From Kiritimatiellia bacterium (GTDB lineage Bacteria; Verrucomicrobiota; Kiritimatiellia; RFP12; UBA1067), in assembly GCA_017628165.1 (NCBI GenBank), contig JAGBZQ010000123.1, positions 1 to 33,347 on the forward strand: 33,347 nt of DNA, written 5' to 3'. The stretch's first letter is position 1; every line of letters starts with the position of its first letter. The notes under the pieces are model-generated. The model made no database searches. It was not told the origin of the DNA and saw nothing but the letters and a program-made list of their open reading frames with translations. The translations under genes and the position numbers were made by a program. Positions 31,131-33,347 of this stretch are shown in pieces.

Positions 31131-31733
31131 ATGGAAATTGTATGCTTAGACCTTGAGGGAGTTTTAGTCCCCGAAATCTGGATTGCGTTTGCCGAGGCCA
31201 CAGGCATCCCAGATTTCCGCAGAACTACTCGCGATGAGCCTGATTACGATAAGCTCATGCACTACCGTCTGGATCTTCTTGACAAGCACGGCTTTAAGCT
31301 TTCTCATGTTCAGGAGGTTATTTCCTCCATTCGTCCTCTAATCGGGGCACAGGAGTTTTTGGATTGTTTGCGTGAAAAGACTCAAGTGCTTATCCTTTCT
31401 GATACGTTTGACCAGTTCTCGCAGCCTTTGATGCGAAAGCTCAATTGGCCTGCAATCTTCTGCAATTCGCTTACGGTTGCTCCCGATGGACGCATCACCG
31501 GCTACAAGATGCGTTGCCCCCAGTCTAAGCTTACTACGGTTCGTGCGCTTCAGAGCTGCGGATTTGAGACTATCGCAGCTGGAGATAGCTACAATGATCT
31601 TCAGATGATTCGCGCTTCCAAGGCAGGCTTCCTCTTCCGTTCCACCGAGCAGATCAAGAAGGATAATCCCGATATCGTGGCTTTGGAGACGTATGACGAT
31701 TTTCTCGCGGCGATTCTGAAGAACATAGGCTGA
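31131..31733 (+). CDS. thrH: ThrH-type phosphoserine phosphatase / homoserine phosphotransferase
   Basis: A 200-residue HAD-superfamily enzyme. It opens MEIVCLDLEGVLVPEIWIAF, almost the same as Pseudomonas ThrH, with nucleophile D7 and Glu in the second acidic position (DLE) as in ThrH rather than DxD. Further motifs: TTRDEPDYDKLM, LILSDTFDQFSQPLM (motif II) and AAGDSYNDLQM (metal Asp pair). ThrH removes phosphate from phosphoserine and can move it to homoserine, linking serine and threonine synthesis. It follows the tRNA terminator by ~20 nt with no clear promoter of its own, so expression may come from read-through. The amidase gene begins 10 nt later. Confidence 0.93.
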   Translation: MEIVCLDLEGVLVPEIWIAFAEATGIPDFRRTTRDEPDYDKLMHYRLDLLDKHGFKLSHVQEVISSIRPLIGAQEFLDCLREKTQVLILSDTFDQFSQPLMRKLNWPAIFCNSLTVAPDGRITGYKMRCPQSKLTTVRALQSCGFETIAAGDSYNDLQMIRASKAGFLFRSTEQIKKDNPDIVALETYDDFLAAILKNIG

Positions 31734-31743
31734 TTTTCCGACG

Positions 31744-32682
31744 ATGTTTTCGTCGTTCCTTCTTGCGCTTACAATAGCTTTCCCCAAGCCCGGGCAGACT
31801 CTTCCGCCTGTGGAGAGGACTTATATGAGCGGAAGCGTTCCGCATGGTATTACGAATATCGTTGTTCAAGGCAAGGACGTGCCTGTGTACTGGACAGGCG
31901 GCTGGGTGACGATGGTGGATCTTGTGGAAGGAACGAATGTAATAGAGGTGGTCTCAGTCTCCACCCGTACGAATTATACAATTCGCGTAGCCCGCAGAGC
32001 TTCGGGTTCTTCGGGTGCGGCGGCTGAGCCGAAAAAGTATGCGAAGCTTTCATACGCGAAGGATGAGGCCAGAAAGCATCCCGCTGGTAAAAAGCCCGCA
32101 GATTGCGTGATCGTTCTCGATCCTGGGCATGGCGGAGCGAATGATTGCGGGGCTATAAGCCCCCATGGCTATCACGAGAAGGATGCGAACCTTTCTTTCG
32201 CGCGTATTCTGAGGAATGTTCTCGTCAAGCGCGGATATCGTGTCGCCATGACGCGTGATGATGATACGGCTATTCACCGCTTGGAGCGCGGGCGCATAGC
32301 CTGTACGAATGAGAATGCAGTTGCGTTTATTTCCATCCATCACAACGCACCGAACTACAACCGCGATCCGCGCGGGCTAAGGTATATGTGCGTATATGCG
32401 TGGAATGCGATTGGCAAGGCTCTTGCCAAGCCTATTTGCGATAGGATGGGCGCAGTACTTGAGGGTGATATTCCCAATAACGGCGTTCTTGAGGCGAATT
32501 ATGCGGTGACGCGCAATCCTGAGGTTCCAAGCTGTCTCCTTGAAATCGATTTCATTACCACTCCCGAGGGAGAGGCGGCCATCTGGAACACACCGCGCAG
32601 GTTCAAGATAGCCAATGCAATTGCCGATGGTATAGATGATTGGCTTTTAGCGCCATATCTCAAAACTAAAAATATGCTATAA
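31744..32682 (+). CDS. N-acetylmuramoyl-L-alanine amidase (Amidase_3, AmiC-like)
   Basis: A 312-residue, exported Zn2+ amidase that cuts the lactyl-peptide bond of peptidoglycan. A short signal sequence (MFSSFLLALTIAFP) leads into a ~90-residue beta-rich N-terminal module (PHGITNIVVQGKDVPVYW), a Ser/Ala/Lys linker, and the catalytic domain: VLDPGHGGAND (H129), E145 in HEKDANLS, SIHHNA (H199) and LLEIDFITT (catalytic E267). Length is usual. It has no strong ribosome site and lies 10 nt after thrH. Its TAA is part of the next gene's -10 box. It may aid daughter-cell separation or wall turnover; the substrate-side partners (EnvC/NlpD-like) are not seen here. Confidence 0.92.
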   Translation: MFSSFLLALTIAFPKPGQTLPPVERTYMSGSVPHGITNIVVQGKDVPVYWTGGWVTMVDLVEGTNVIEVVSVSTRTNYTIRVARRASGSSGAAAEPKKYAKLSYAKDEARKHPAGKKPADCVIVLDPGHGGANDCGAISPHGYHEKDANLSFARILRNVLVKRGYRVAMTRDDDTAIHRLERGRIACTNENAVAFISIHHNAPNYNRDPRGLRYMCVYAWNAIGKALAKPICDRMGAVLEGDIPNNGVLEANYAVTRNPEVPSCLLEIDFITTPEGEAAIWNTPRRFKIANAIADGIDDWLLAPYLKTKNML

Positions 32683-32683
32683 T
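32675..32683 (+). promoter_or_regulatory. Extended -10 promoter of the AAA-ATPase-like gene
   Basis: TGC followed by TATAAT (32678-32683) overlaps the amidase stop. The ATG at 32693 is only 9 nt beyond, so the mRNA should start at or within ~3 nt of it. Confidence 0.6.
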
Positions 32684-32692
32684 ATCTGCGAG

Positions 32693-33347
32693 ATGAAACC
32701 GATAGCGACAGATACTGCAGATTTTCCTTCCTTGAGAAAAAGGGGGTGCATTTATGTTGATAAGACGATGTATATGCATCGACTTATCTCAAGCGTAAAT
32801 GCCAGTCTCTTTTTTGTTTCGCGCCCGCGTCGTTTCGGGAAGTCGCTGACTATTTCAGCGCTTAAAGCTATCTTTCAGGGAAGGCGCGAACTTTTCGAAG
32901 GCCTTGCGATAGATAAGACGGATTGGGCGTGGGAGAAATATCCTGTCATTCACTTTGAGTTCAATGATGTTGATACGACGAATCTTGAAGCTTTAGATGT
33001 CTCATTGGCTTTTCATGTTCAGGATCGCTTGGAAAGGGCAGGTTATTCTTACAACAAATCCATTCCTCCTGCGGCGAACTTTGCTTTGGCAATTGAATCG
33101 CTTTCCGCCGCGAACGGCGGGAAGGGCGTTGTGATTCTCATTGATGAATATGATGCGCCGGTCGGGCATACGCTTGACAATATCGAAGTCGCCGAAGCTG
33201 TGCGCGCGCGTCTTTCAGCTCTTTATTCCCAGATGAAGAACCGTACGGGCGATATCCGCTTTATGCTGATGACGGGGGTTTCGAAGTTTACGAAACTTTC
33301 CGTGTTCTCCGCATTGAATAATATCGTGGATATTTCTCAAGAAGACG
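32693..33347 (+). CDS. AAA-ATPase-like / PD-(D/E)XK nuclease family protein (3' partial)
   Basis: An open frame runs from ATG 32693 to the window end (218 codons). It opens with a short segment, FPSLRKRGCIYVDKTMYMHRL, and a Walker A-like RPRRFGKS (K50, S51) typical of the AAA-ATPase-like family (PF09820 type: RPRRFGKSL). Walker B reads VVILIDEYDAPV with D151-E152; the sensor-like MTGVSKFTKLSVFSALNNI follows. Full-length members (~500-600 residues) end in a PD-(D/E)XK nuclease-like domain, which would lie outside the window. These proteins occur in many copies in gut anaerobes; their role is unknown, with mobile-element or defence links suggested. Start chosen from promoter position and family N-terminus. 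Confidence 0.9.
   Translation, partial: MKPIATDTADFPSLRKRGCIYVDKTMYMHRLISSVNASLFFVSRPRRFGKSLTISALKAIFQGRRELFEGLAIDKTDWAWEKYPVIHFEFNDVDTTNLEALDVSLAFHVQDRLERAGYSYNKSIPPAANFALAIESLSAANGGKGVVILIDEYDAPVGHTLDNIEVAEAVRARLSALYSQMKNRTGDIRFMLMTGVSKFTKLSVFSALNNIVDISQED

Noticed and set aside
1..33347. CRISPR array, IS element, integrase attachment site or rRNA
   Set aside because: No regularly spaced repeats, transposase motifs, flanking direct repeats or rRNA sequence were seen on either strand.

Overview
The window looks like part of the chromosome of an anaerobic, carbohydrate-using Gram-negative bacterium of the PVC superphylum. Kiritimatiellota or Lentisphaerota is my best guess, at moderate confidence. 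I infer this from combined traits: a V-type rather than F-type ATPase, a PPi-type phosphofructokinase, a carboxyltransferase/biotin protein of the OadA/PycB kind, a LamG-like plus beta-repeat surface protein, an AAA-ATPase-like/PD-(D/E)XK family protein and a secreted GH2 enzyme. No prophage, IS element, CRISPR array or rRNA is visible. Apart from the two genes cut by the window ends, all genes look intact.

Layout. 1-1809 is the 3' end of a secreted repeat protein. It converges on a minus-strand operon (3726 to 1892) of two related small lipoproteins followed by hisC. That operon diverges from a plus-strand run: oadA/pycB, glgA, a GspE/PilB ATPase, and an in-frame RpoN-Maf fusion (3794-10731). 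A clear promoter at 10743-10771 starts a second block (10782-18187): V-ATPase subunits D, I and K, a polytopic membrane protein, an acyl-carrier-like protein, a dihydroorotase reduced to its barrel, purine nucleoside phosphorylase and an XerD-type recombinase. valS-ruvA follow (18233-21549), then lumazine synthase, PPi-PFK, mazG and ispH (21609-24975). A secreted GH2 hydrolase heads a tight run with argS, rnc, queE, ruvC and folK (25078-30941). The end holds tRNA-Tyr with its promoter and terminator, thrH, an N-acetylmuramoyl-L-alanine amidase, and the 5' part of an AAA-ATPase-like gene.

How it fits together. Central metabolism suggests energy economy: PPi-dependent glycolysis, glycogen synthesis, a biotin carboxyltransferase, and a V-ATPase whose proteolipid keeps the Na+-ligand side chains known from Enterococcus hirae NtpK. 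Genes within operons are packed with ATGA, GTGA, TTGA or TAATG junctions.

Most notable: (1) a full-length sigma-54 factor fused directly to a Maf nucleotide pyrophosphatase; (2) a repeated promoter style, TGn plus TATAAT/TATACT, placed so close to several first-gene ATGs that the mRNAs should be leaderless or nearly so, while downstream genes of the same operons have strong Shine-Dalgarno sites; (3) a dihydroorotase lacking both halves of its usual beta-sandwich domain; (4) a V-ATPase D-I-K cluster detached from the catalytic subunits. I found no clear-cut new defence or mobile system; the best candidates for undescribed biology are the RpoN-Maf fusion and the membrane-protein/carrier-protein pair.
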